Positions 17,502 to 24,172 of a stretch of 35,568 nt of DNA are shown one piece after another (the first letter of the stretch is position 1; the number at the start of each line of letters is the position of its first letter). Origin of the DNA: Desulfobulbaceae bacterium (lineage in GTDB: Bacteria > Desulfobacterota > Desulfobulbia > Desulfobulbales > Desulfobulbaceae); NCBI GenBank assembly GCA_026987195.1, contig JALSNC010000178.1:1-35568 (forward strand), in the 5' to 3' direction. The position numbers and the translations under genes were made by a program. The notes under the pieces are model-generated. The model worked only from the letters and a program-made list of their open reading frames with translations. It did not search any database and was not told the origin of the DNA.

Positions 17502-19619
17502 ATGCAGCTTGTCAATACCATTGCCATCATCCTGGTCCTGGCCGGGCTCTTCTTCCTCGTCCTTTCCCTGCGGCCGGTACGCCAGGCCATGGACACGGTG
17601 CCAGCCAACTTCCATCTCCAGTGGCGGATCCTGGGGTTCCTGATCCTGTTCTTCTGCCTGGGCTACCTGCTCTTTGACCTCATCCTCCTCACCGGTCTCG
17701 CCTTTCCCCTGGAACTGGTCACCGGTCTCGTCTTTGCGGGCGGCGCCATCTTCGTCTTCATCGTCATCAATCTCTGTAACCAGTCGCTGCACTGGTTCCG
17801 GCAGACCGACAGCGAGCTGCGGCTCCTCAACGAGACCCTGGAACGGCAGGTTGAAAAACGGACCAGGGCCCTGGAGCGTTCCTCGGAGTTCCTCAAAACC
17901 GTTCTCGACAGCCTGCAGGACTCCATCGCCATCATCAATGTGGACGATCACACCATCGACAACGTCAATGCCTCCTTTCTCGAGGAATTCGGCCTGACCG
18001 AGGATGAGGTCATCGGCCGAAAATGTTTTGCGGTCACCCACCGGCGGCAGGCCCCCTGCACGCCACCGGACGACGAATGCCCCATGCTGCAGACACTGCA
18101 AACCGGCAGGGCCGCCATGTGCGAACACCGCCATCGGTCCGAGGCCGACGGTCGGCACTACGTGGAGATCCACACGGTTCCCGTCAGGAACAGGGAGGGC
18201 CGGATCAGGCAGATTGTCCATATCTCGCGCAATATCACCAAGCGGAAAGAGGACGAACTGCGTATCAGGCACATGGCCTACTACGACACTCTCACCGGCC
18301 TGCCCAACCGGACCTATTACCGGAAACTCCTTTCCCGCGCCCTGGACCACGCCCGGCGCCACAACCGGATCATGGCGACCATGATTATCGATCTCGATTC
18401 TTTCAAGCGCATCAACGACACCCTGGGTCATGCCGTGGGTGACTCGCTGCTCAAGTCAGTGGCCAAGCGACTGCGTTTTGCCCTGCGCAGCAGCGACTGC
18501 GTGGCCAGATTCAGATCCGATGTCAGCAACACCATCTCCAGGCTTGGCGGCGACGAATTCATCATCCTGCTCAACGAGATGGGCAAGGTCGATGACGCGG
18601 CCATGGTCGCCGGCCGGCTGCTCAGTGAGCTGGCGGCACCCTTCTTCCTGGATGGCAACGAGGTGGTGGTCACCGCCAGCATCGGCATCGCCGTCTTCCC
18701 CATGGACGGAGACGATGCCGACACCCTGTTCAGGAATGCCGACCTGGCCATGTACCATGCCAAGAGCCTCGGCAGGAACAAGTACCAGTATTATACCAGG
18801 GAGATGAATGCGCTGGCCCGGGAGCGGCTGACCGTGGAAAATGACCTGCGCCGGGCCCTGGCAGAAAACCATCTTGTCCTGCATTACCAGCCCCAGGTCA
18901 GCCTGACCACCCTGGAGATCCAGGGCTTCGAGGCGCTGGTTCGCTGGCAGCACCCGGATAGAGGCCTGGTACCACCGCTGGATTTCATCCCCATTGCCGA
19001 ACAGAGCGGGCTCATTCATCAGATCGGCGAGTGGGTGCTGCGCACCGCCTGCCGCCAGCTCATGGAAATCCATGCCGCGGGATACCCGCAGATGCGGATG
19101 GCGGTCAACCTCTCCAACCTCCAGTTCACCCGCGACAACCTGGTGGAAATGATCGGTTCCGTCCTGACCGCGACCGGCCTGGACGGACGGTTTCTCGAAC
19201 TGGAGCTGACCGAAAGCGCAGTCATGCAGGATCCGCAGAAGGCGGTGCGTCTGCTCCAGAGGCTCCGCGACCTGGGCATCCGCATCGCGGTGGACGACTT
19301 CGGAACCGGCTACTCCTCGTTTGAGTGGCTCAAGATCCTGCCCCTGGACTGTCTGAAGGTGGACCGGAACTTCATCACCGGCATTGCCGAGCGCAGGGAA
19401 GATATCAAGATCCTCGAGGCGATCCTGACCATGGCCGAGAGCCTGGGCCTGGCCGTGATTGCCGAAGGGGTCGAAACCAGGCAACAGCTCGAACTGCTGC
19501 GCGGCCGTTACTGCAGCGGTGCCCAGGGCTTCCTGTTCAGCCGGCCGCTGCCGGCGGCCGATGTCATGGAACTTCTTGGTGCCGGTGCCGCTGGTATCAC
19601 CCCGCCCTCCGATGCCTGA
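17502..19619 (+). CDS. Membrane PAS-GGDEF-EAL cyclic-di-GMP protein
   Basis: The 705-residue protein has three hydrophobic helices near the N-terminus (about residues 3-23, 45-66, 68-92), a short coiled coil (LNETLERQVEKRTRALE) and a PAS domain (about 125-245). The PAS domain carries a Cys set (KCFAV...PCTPPDDECPM) similar in layout to the PAS of the first gene. GGDEF follows (intact GGDEF at 349-353), then EAL (EAL at 477-479, with DDFGTGYSS and EGVET intact). The GGDEF domain has about 12 extra residues (FRSDVSNTIS) before the signature. Both active sites look competent, so it may make, degrade or switch between synthesis and breakdown of c-di-GMP. The ATG at 17502 was chosen because the open frame upstream consists of repeat and hairpin sequence; the ribosome-binding site is weak. 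Confidence 0.93.
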   Translation: MQLVNTIAIILVLAGLFFLVLSLRPVRQAMDTVPANFHLQWRILGFLILFFCLGYLLFDLILLTGLAFPLELVTGLVFAGGAIFVFIVINLCNQSLHWFRQTDSELRLLNETLERQVEKRTRALERSSEFLKTVLDSLQDSIAIINVDDHTIDNVNASFLEEFGLTEDEVIGRKCFAVTHRRQAPCTPPDDECPMLQTLQTGRAAMCEHRHRSEADGRHYVEIHTVPVRNREGRIRQIVHISRNITKRKEDELRIRHMAYYDTLTGLPNRTYYRKLLSRALDHARRHNRIMATMIIDLDSFKRINDTLGHAVGDSLLKSVAKRLRFALRSSDCVARFRSDVSNTISRLGGDEFIILLNEMGKVDDAAMVAGRLLSELAAPFFLDGNEVVVTASIGIAVFPMDGDDADTLFRNADLAMYHAKSLGRNKYQYYTREMNALARERLTVENDLRRALAENHLVLHYQPQVSLTTLEIQGFEALVRWQHPDRGLVPPLDFIPIAEQSGLIHQIGEWVLRTACRQLMEIHAAGYPQMRMAVNLSNLQFTRDNLVEMIGSVLTATGLDGRFLELELTESAVMQDPQKAVRLLQRLRDLGIRIAVDDFGTGYSSFEWLKILPLDCLKVDRNFITGIAERREDIKILEAILTMAESLGLAVIAEGVETRQQLELLRGRYCSGAQGFLFSRPLPAADVMELLGAGAAGITPPSDA

Positions 19620-19697
19620 CCTGCAGGCATCCCGGAAACGATACCAGAAAATTGCGGTACAGCCGGGGATCATTTCACCACAGGACATGCATACTGC

Positions 19698-19726
19698 TTG
19701 ACCCGGGCAGGAAAAACCAATATCAA
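19698..19726 (+). promoter_or_regulatory. Sigma70-type promoter for the binding-protein gene
   Basis: TTGACC at 19698-19703, a 17-base spacer, then TATCAA at 19721-19726. This is a close match to -35/-10 consensus with optimal spacing, about 80 bases upstream of the start codon and with no other gene between. Confidence 0.65.
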
Positions 19727-19808
19727 TGAGCCCATGGCCCATTTGTTTGTGTCCCGCCTTCCCCGGTGTCCGAATCGCCGGCACCTTTTTGCCAAGGAGG
19801 AGCATGCC

Positions 19809-20936
19809 ATGAAAAAATGCCTGCCCCTGTTCATAGCCCTCACCCTCTTCCTCCCCGTCCTCCCCGCCGGTGGTGTCATGGCCCTGGAGCCGGTAAGAAT
19901 CGGCGTCTGCTATCCCTTGACCGGTCCGTCCGCGACCTACGGCCAGATCGGGTACAAGGGGCTGGAACTGGCCCGCAAGAGCCGGCCTACTGTCCTGGGG
20001 CGGAAGGTGGAGATCTTTCTTGCTGACAACAGATCGAACAGACAGGAGAGTGCCAGTGCGGTTTCCCGGCTCATCCACATTGACAGGGTGGACGCTATCA
20101 TCGGCGGCCTCACCTCTTCCAATACCCTGGCCGGGGCACCGGTGGCCGAGAAGGCAGGGGTGCCCATGATCTCGCCCTGGGCCACCAATCCGCAGGTCAC
20201 CCGGGGAAAGAGATGGATCTTCCGTGCCTGTTTCACCGATCCCTTCCAGGGGTATGTGGGCGCCAAGTTTGCGCGCGCAAACCTGAGGGCGGATAACGCC
20301 GCCGTGCTCATCGACGTCAGCCAGGACTACTGCGTTGGCGTTGCCAACTACTTCATGAAGAACTTCGAGAAGATGGGCGGCAGGATCGTCGCCAGACTCC
20401 AGTACAGCACGGGCGACCTCGACTTCACGACCCAGCTCTCCACCATCCGGGCCAAACATCCGGACCTGCTCTACTGCCCGGGCTATTTCAAGGAACTGGC
20501 GCTCATTGCCCGTCAGGCCAGGGAGATCGGCCTCGATGTTCCGATTCTCGCCGGTGACGCGGCCCAGGCCGACGACCTGATCAAGATCGGCGGCAAGGCC
20601 GTGGAAGGCCTGTCCTTCACCACCCACTTCGATGAGCAGGGCGTCACCACCCAGGCAGGCAGGATATTCGTGCGCACCTTCCGTGCCACCTATCCGGACA
20701 CCACACCGGATTCGGTATCCGCACTCTCCTATGACACCTACAACATCCTTCTCGATGCCATCGGGCGGGCCGGTTCCACGGACCGGGAAAAGATCCGGAC
20801 CGAACTGGAGGACACAAAAAACTTCAAGGGCGTCACCGGGATGATGACCATGAAGGACCACGACATGATCAAGCCGGCAGTGATCCTGACCGTGAAGAAC
20901 GGCATGTTCAAGTGGCTGGCCACGGTCAACCCCTGA
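19809..20936 (+). CDS. Branched-chain amino-acid-type ABC substrate-binding protein (orphan)
   Basis: The 375-residue protein has a cleavable Sec signal peptide (MKKCLPLFIALTLFLPVLPA, predicted cleavage near VMA-LEP) and a type 1 periplasmic-binding-protein fold. Family features include VRIGVCYPLTGPSATYGQ, IGGLTSS, AGVPMISPWATNP and LSYDTYNILLDAI. A cysteine occurs early in the signal region but no lipobox is seen, so it is probably soluble in the periplasm. The start is firmly set by AAGGAGG at 19794-19800, eight bases before the ATG; a longer frame upstream overlaps the promoter. No LivH/M/G/F permease or ATPase genes are adjacent, so it may serve a transporter elsewhere or a sensory role. 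The ligand cannot be told. A family A repeat starts two bases after its stop codon. Confidence 0.94.
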   Translation: MKKCLPLFIALTLFLPVLPAGGVMALEPVRIGVCYPLTGPSATYGQIGYKGLELARKSRPTVLGRKVEIFLADNRSNRQESASAVSRLIHIDRVDAIIGGLTSSNTLAGAPVAEKAGVPMISPWATNPQVTRGKRWIFRACFTDPFQGYVGAKFARANLRADNAAVLIDVSQDYCVGVANYFMKNFEKMGGRIVARLQYSTGDLDFTTQLSTIRAKHPDLLYCPGYFKELALIARQAREIGLDVPILAGDAAQADDLIKIGGKAVEGLSFTTHFDEQGVTTQAGRIFVRTFRATYPDTTPDSVSALSYDTYNILLDAIGRAGSTDREKIRTELEDTKNFKGVTGMMTMKDHDMIKPAVILTVKNGMFKWLATVNP

Positions 20937-20938
20937 CC

Positions 20939-21163
20939 GTAAGCGCTCGCAGGAGCCGCACGGAGTCTCCGCTGCGCTCCGCTTACCTCTTTGCACGGTC
21001 GTGCCTGCCCGCATAGACAGGCTATCGGAGTCGCCCTACGGTCGCTTACCTGCGGCCAGGCACGCCTCACAGGCAAGCGTAGACTCCGAATCCACGGCCT
21101 CTGAGAGCGCTTACACCATTGTGGTCGGACAAACCGATGTTTCGCCATCCCGTGAGGGGTTAC
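20939..21163 (+). repeat. Family A repeat, copy A1 (most complete, 225 bp)
   Basis: Left end GTAAGCGCTC at 20939-20948 and right inverted end GAGCGCTTAC at 21105-21114, with pairing extending imperfectly about 30 bases inward (GCCGCACGGAGTC against GACTCCG...GGCC). A tail of about 49 bases follows, containing AAACCGATG and ending GAGGGGTTAC. The interior has repeated CGGAGTC...CGCTTACCT modules. No open frame of note; non-coding. Confidence 0.9.
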
Positions 21164-21173
21164 CCCTGACCTC

Positions 21174-21198
21174 GTAACAGTTCACCGCTATCGGCAAC
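21174..21198 (+). repeat. Family C 25-bp repeat, copy C1
   Basis: GTAACAGTTCACC then GCTATCGGCAAC, taken as the reference unit. It starts 10 bases after the tail of A1. Its first 11 bases equal the terminal inverted repeat of family B copy B5. Confidence 0.82.
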
Positions 21199-21262
21199 TC
21201 CTTTGAATTACCGAAACACTGCCCTGCGGGCAGAAAGATGCGGAGCACGACCCTTTGCCGGC

Positions 21263-22855
21263 TCATCCCCGCCTGCGGAACAGGACCAGGGCCGCAGCCA
21301 GGGCCAGGCAGGCGGCGCCGAAGCGGTACCCGGCCCGGGTGAAAACGGTCTCCACATCCAGCATGGGGACGTCTGCGGTCAGGGCCATGGGCCTGAAAAT
21401 GGGCGTGGCGCTGATGATGTTGCCGGCGGGATCGACAAAGCCCGAGATACCGGTATTGGCGGCACGGATCAGGGAGCGCTTGTTCTCCACGGCCCGGAAC
21501 ACGGCCATGGCCATGGACTGGTAAGGAGCGCTGGAGCGGCCGTACCAGGCATCGTTGGTCAGGTTGGCCAGCAGGTTGGCGCCCTGGCGGACCTCCAGGC
21601 GGGCGATGTCGGGAAAGATCGCCTCGAAACAGATCAGGACCCCCAGCTTCATCCGGCCCGCCACCAGGGGTGCCGACGAATCACCGGCCGAGAAATCGCC
21701 CACGCTTACCACCAGCGGCTCGAGAAAGGGCAGCCAGCGTCGCAGGGGGACATATTCGCCAAAGGGCACCAGATGCTGCTTGGCATACTGCCCCGCCACC
21801 CGGGCCGACGGGTCGATGAGCAGGGCGGCGTTGAAGTAGCGTACCCGGCGAGCGCCGCCGGGGCCCTCGCTGACATCGAAGGAGGGCGCGCCAGTGAGCA
21901 GCCAGACATTCTGGTTGCGGACAAAGGAGGCGATCCGCTCCGCCAGGGGATCGCGCTGCAGGTAGAACGGCAGGGCCGTCTCCGGCCAGACCAGGAGTTC
22001 GGTGGTCCGCTGGCGCAGGGCGTTGGCAGAGAGCCGGGTGTAGGTCTCCACGGTGCGGCTGCGGGCGGCCGGGGTCCACTTGACGCTCTGGTCGATATTG
22101 CCCTGGACCACGGTGACCCGGGCCTGGAGGGCGTGCCGCATGAGCGCGGGCATGGTCCGGTAGCGGAGCATGGAATAGCCGAAGACAAAAACCAGCAGGC
22201 AGCCGGCGGCCAACAGCAGCATCCTCTCGCGGCGCTGGTTCCAGCGGACGTCCCGCCGCTGCCGGTCGATGATCGCCACCACCATGGCGTTGGCGAGCAC
22301 CAGCCAGAAGCTCACCAGGTGATGGCCGCCGAGATCGGCGGCCTGGATCAGCATCGGCCGACTGTAGAGCCCGTAGCCGAGATCCATCCAGGGCAGGCCT
22401 GTCAGGAGCACCGAGCGCAGGTAATCGAGCCCGACCCAGAGCACGGGCGCGGTCCAGACCAGAGTCGCCACCCACCGCTCCCGGTGCCAGTAACGGCCGG
22501 CCACCAGGCTGAGCAGGAGGCAGAACAGGCCGGTATAGGCGCCCATGTAGAGGGCCAGCAGGGCCAGGGCCGGCACCGAGATCCAGGGTGGCAGACCGCC
22601 GTAGCGGCCAAGGACGATGACGATCCAGTAGAGCAGGATCAGGTGATAGAGCAGGCCGGCGAAAAGCCCCATGCAGCCGCTGCGCAGGGGTGGCAGGTAG
22701 AGGGCGCCATGGAGCAGCGGCACCAGGGCGACAAAAAGCAGCGGCCACCAGCCCACCAGGCCGGGCATGGCCAGGGAGAGCAGCAGGGCCGTGGCCAGGG
22801 CCAGGGACAGGGAGAAGAGGCGCGAGGGCTGATAGGTTCGCAGCACGAGCTTCAT
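21263..22855 (-). CDS. lnt: Apolipoprotein N-acyltransferase
   Basis: The 530-residue inner-membrane enzyme adds the third acyl chain to the N-terminal cysteine of lipoproteins. At least six hydrophobic helices occupy the N-terminal half, followed by a periplasmic nitrilase-fold domain. The catalytic triad is visible: Glu292 (WPETALPF), Lys359 (YAKQHLVPFGEYVP) and Cys409 (VLICFEAIFP). A final transmembrane helix (LALAAALVLF) ends in a short basic tail. The length is usual for the family. The ATG overlaps the corC-like stop as ATGA, giving translational coupling. The corC/ybeX-lnt order is conserved in many proteobacteria. Confidence 0.97.
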   Translation of the reverse strand: MKLVLRTYQPSRLFSLSLALATALLLSLAMPGLVGWWPLLFVALVPLLHGALYLPPLRSGCMGLFAGLLYHLILLYWIVIVLGRYGGLPPWISVPALALLALYMGAYTGLFCLLLSLVAGRYWHRERWVATLVWTAPVLWVGLDYLRSVLLTGLPWMDLGYGLYSRPMLIQAADLGGHHLVSFWLVLANAMVVAIIDRQRRDVRWNQRRERMLLLAAGCLLVFVFGYSMLRYRTMPALMRHALQARVTVVQGNIDQSVKWTPAARSRTVETYTRLSANALRQRTTELLVWPETALPFYLQRDPLAERIASFVRNQNVWLLTGAPSFDVSEGPGGARRVRYFNAALLIDPSARVAGQYAKQHLVPFGEYVPLRRWLPFLEPLVVSVGDFSAGDSSAPLVAGRMKLGVLICFEAIFPDIARLEVRQGANLLANLTNDAWYGRSSAPYQSMAMAVFRAVENKRSLIRAANTGISGFVDPAGNIISATPIFRPMALTADVPMLDVETVFTRAGYRFGAACLALAAALVLFRRRG

Positions 22856-23715
22856 CCGGTCTTCCTGATCCGCACCGTCCTGATCCGCCGCGGATCGGCG
22901 GTCATGACCCGGAAGGAGAGCGGCGGCACGTTGATCACCGTGCCCGCCTCCGGCACCCGGCCCAGGGTGTGCAGGATAAAGCCGCCCACGGAGGCATAGG
23001 GGCCCTCGGGCAGGGTCACGGAAAAATGGTCCTCCACCTCCTCGATGTCGATCTTGGCATCAACGATGACGGTCCGTTCGTCCACCACCCGCAGTTCGCG
23101 TTCCTCCTGGTCGTGTTCGTCGTCGATCTCGCCGACGATCTCCTCAATGATATCCTCCAGGGTCACCAGGCCGCGCACACCGCCGAACTCGTCGGTAACA
23201 ATGGCCATGTGCGTCTTTCTTGCCTGGAATTCACGCAACAGCTCGGTGATGGGCTTGGACTCGGGGATGAAAAAGGGGGGATTGAAGAACTCTTCCGCCC
23301 CGTGACGGTCGCCGACATCGTCCACGCAGAAACGGAGCAGATCCTTGGCATGGAGAATCCCGATGATATGATCCTGGGTCTCCTCGTAGATGGGGATCCG
23401 GGTATAGCCCTCCTCGGTGATCAGCCGGATCAGGTCCTTGACCGAGGCCGACCGGTCGGCCAGGACCATCTCCGCCGACGGCGTCATGATCTCCGATGCC
23501 ACGGTCTCGCGGAAGTCGAATATCGAGTTGATCAGCCGCTCCTCGTGGCGGCTGATCAACCCCTGTTCCTCCCCCTCCTCCAGCAGTTCCTGGATCTCGT
23601 GTTCCAGTTCTTCGGTGGTATCCGGCGCCGCCCGCAGGCGGAGCAGGGAGCGCAGCCGCTGCCAGAGCCCCATGCCCTCTCCTGGTCCGCCTTGCTCTTT
23701 CGACAGGTTATCCAT
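22852..23715 (-). CDS. corC: CorC/YbeX-type CBS-domain protein
   Basis: The 287-residue soluble protein has two CBS domains (about 75-195: MTPSAEMVLADRSASVKDLI, GYTRIPIYEE, ILHAKDLL; and PITELLREFQARKTHMAIV, GLVTLEDIIEEIVGEI) and a C-terminal CorC_HlyC transporter-associated domain. It is the YbeX/CorC subtype, linked to divalent-cation (Mg/Co) homeostasis and ribosome function in other bacteria. It sits directly upstream of lnt, as in Escherichia coli. The ATG at 23715 lacks a good ribosome-binding site; the in-frame ATG at 23673 has AGGAG five bases upstream and would remove 14 residues (MDNLSKEQGGPGEG). The shorter start is quite possible. Confidence 0.93.
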   Translation of the reverse strand: MDNLSKEQGGPGEGMGLWQRLRSLLRLRAAPDTTEELEHEIQELLEEGEEQGLISRHEERLINSIFDFRETVASEIMTPSAEMVLADRSASVKDLIRLITEEGYTRIPIYEETQDHIIGILHAKDLLRFCVDDVGDRHGAEEFFNPPFFIPESKPITELLREFQARKTHMAIVTDEFGGVRGLVTLEDIIEEIVGEIDDEHDQEERELRVVDERTVIVDAKIDIEEVEDHFSVTLPEGPYASVGGFILHTLGRVPEAGTVINVPPLSFRVMTADPRRIRTVRIRKTG

Positions 23716-23739
23716 GATCAGAATGGTTCATACCCGGGT

Positions 23740-23802
23740 GAATCTACTCTTTTTTTCACTTTCTGACTTTGCAAGTCGCACCAGGTAGAGTACAGTAGAT
23801 TC
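23740..23802. repeat. Inverted repeat GAATCTACT...AGTAGATTC with nested hairpin
   Basis: GAATCTACT at 23740-23748 is perfectly complementary to AGTAGATTC at 23794-23802. Between them lies GACTTTGCAAGTC (5-bp stem). It is 25 bases upstream of the corC ATG on the minus strand, so it may form a leader structure or an operator. Confidence 0.5.
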
Positions 23803-23928
23803 TTTGATCTGTGAACTGAATTTCCCCTGATTCCGCCTGAATCGTTCCAACCTGCTTCCGCGCCGTTGTCACAGCCAGCCACTGGCTGATCAGCGGCCTT
23901 CGCACGGTCGAAGTGCAGCAGGCGTAAC

Positions 23929-23953
23929 GTAACAGTTTACCGCTGGCGGCAAC
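23929..23953 (+). repeat. Family C 25-bp repeat, copy C3
   Basis: GTAACAGTTTACC then GCTGGCGGCAAC, three changes from C1. It lies 25 bases from family B copy B5, with an 8-base T run in between. Confidence 0.75.
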
Positions 23954-23978
23954 AGGTTTGCATAATGACATTTTTTTT

Positions 23979-24068
23979 GTAACAGTTCAGCAGTGCGCCA
24001 GCTGTGCGTGATCGTCACAGGTGTCCATGGCCCGCTCTCGGGCAGATGGCGTGCCGCTGAACTGTTAT
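23979..24068 (-). repeat. Family B repeat, copy B5 (90 bp, internally deleted)
   Basis: The plus strand begins GTAACAGTTCAGCAGTGCGC and ends GCGTGCCGCTGAACTGTTAT, forming a terminal inverted repeat of about 20 bp. The right side (GGCAGATGGCGTGC) is the reverse of the B3 left end, so the element is in reverse orientation. The central CTTACCT module of B1 is missing. Confidence 0.8.
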
Positions 24069-24109
24069 CCTGAAGTATACACCACCCGGCAGTGCAGAGA
24101 GAGGATTTT

Positions 24110-24127
24110 GACCGGAAATTTCCGGTC
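24110..24127. promoter_or_regulatory. Perfect 18-bp palindrome upstream of biotin carboxylase gene
   Basis: GACCGGAAATTTCCGGTC is fully self-complementary and overlaps a -35-like TTGACC (24108-24113). It lies 45 bases before the GTG start. The symmetry suits a dimeric repressor operator for fatty-acid synthesis genes, but no regulator is identified; a short hairpin in the leader is the alternative. Confidence 0.5.
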
Positions 24128-24139
24128 CGGTCAGCTTTC

Positions 24140-24151
24140 GCTGCCGGCAGC
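24140..24151. other. Perfect 12-bp palindrome GCTGCCGGCAGC
   Basis: It lies between the 18-bp palindrome and the ribosome-binding site of the biotin carboxylase gene. It is followed by an AT-only run TATATATA (24153-24160) that could be a -10 region, although no matching -35 is evident. Confidence 0.35.
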
Positions 24152-24172
24152 ATATATATAAGAGGTTTTCGC

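Larger units (their letters stand above)
20937..21262. other. 326-bp convergent spacer with repeats
   Basis: This gap lies between the binding-protein stop (plus) and the lnt stop (minus). It holds family A copy A1 (20939-21163) and family C copy C1 (21174-21198). A small hairpin CTGCCC-TGC-GGGCAG lies near 21222-21236 without a clear T-tract. Confidence 0.8.
23716..24172. other. 457-bp divergent spacer
   Basis: This spacer lies between corC (minus) and the biotin carboxylase gene (plus). It contains a 9-bp inverted repeat (23740-23802), family C copy C3 (23929-23953), family B copy B5 (23979-24068) and two perfect palindromes close to the biotin carboxylase start. The remainder (about 23803-23928) shows no feature I can name. 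Confidence 0.75.

Noticed and set aside
18456-21014. 852-codon open frame on the minus strand
   Set aside because: It runs antisense through the GGDEF-EAL and binding-protein genes and a family A repeat; no family features.
21203-22999. 598-codon frame on the plus strand
   Set aside because: It is antisense to lnt, with low-complexity Gly/Gln/Ala composition typical of a shadow frame.
13849-24068. CRISPR array
   Set aside because: The repeats are dispersed over kilobases, differ in length and orientation, and have no regular spacers or cas genes.
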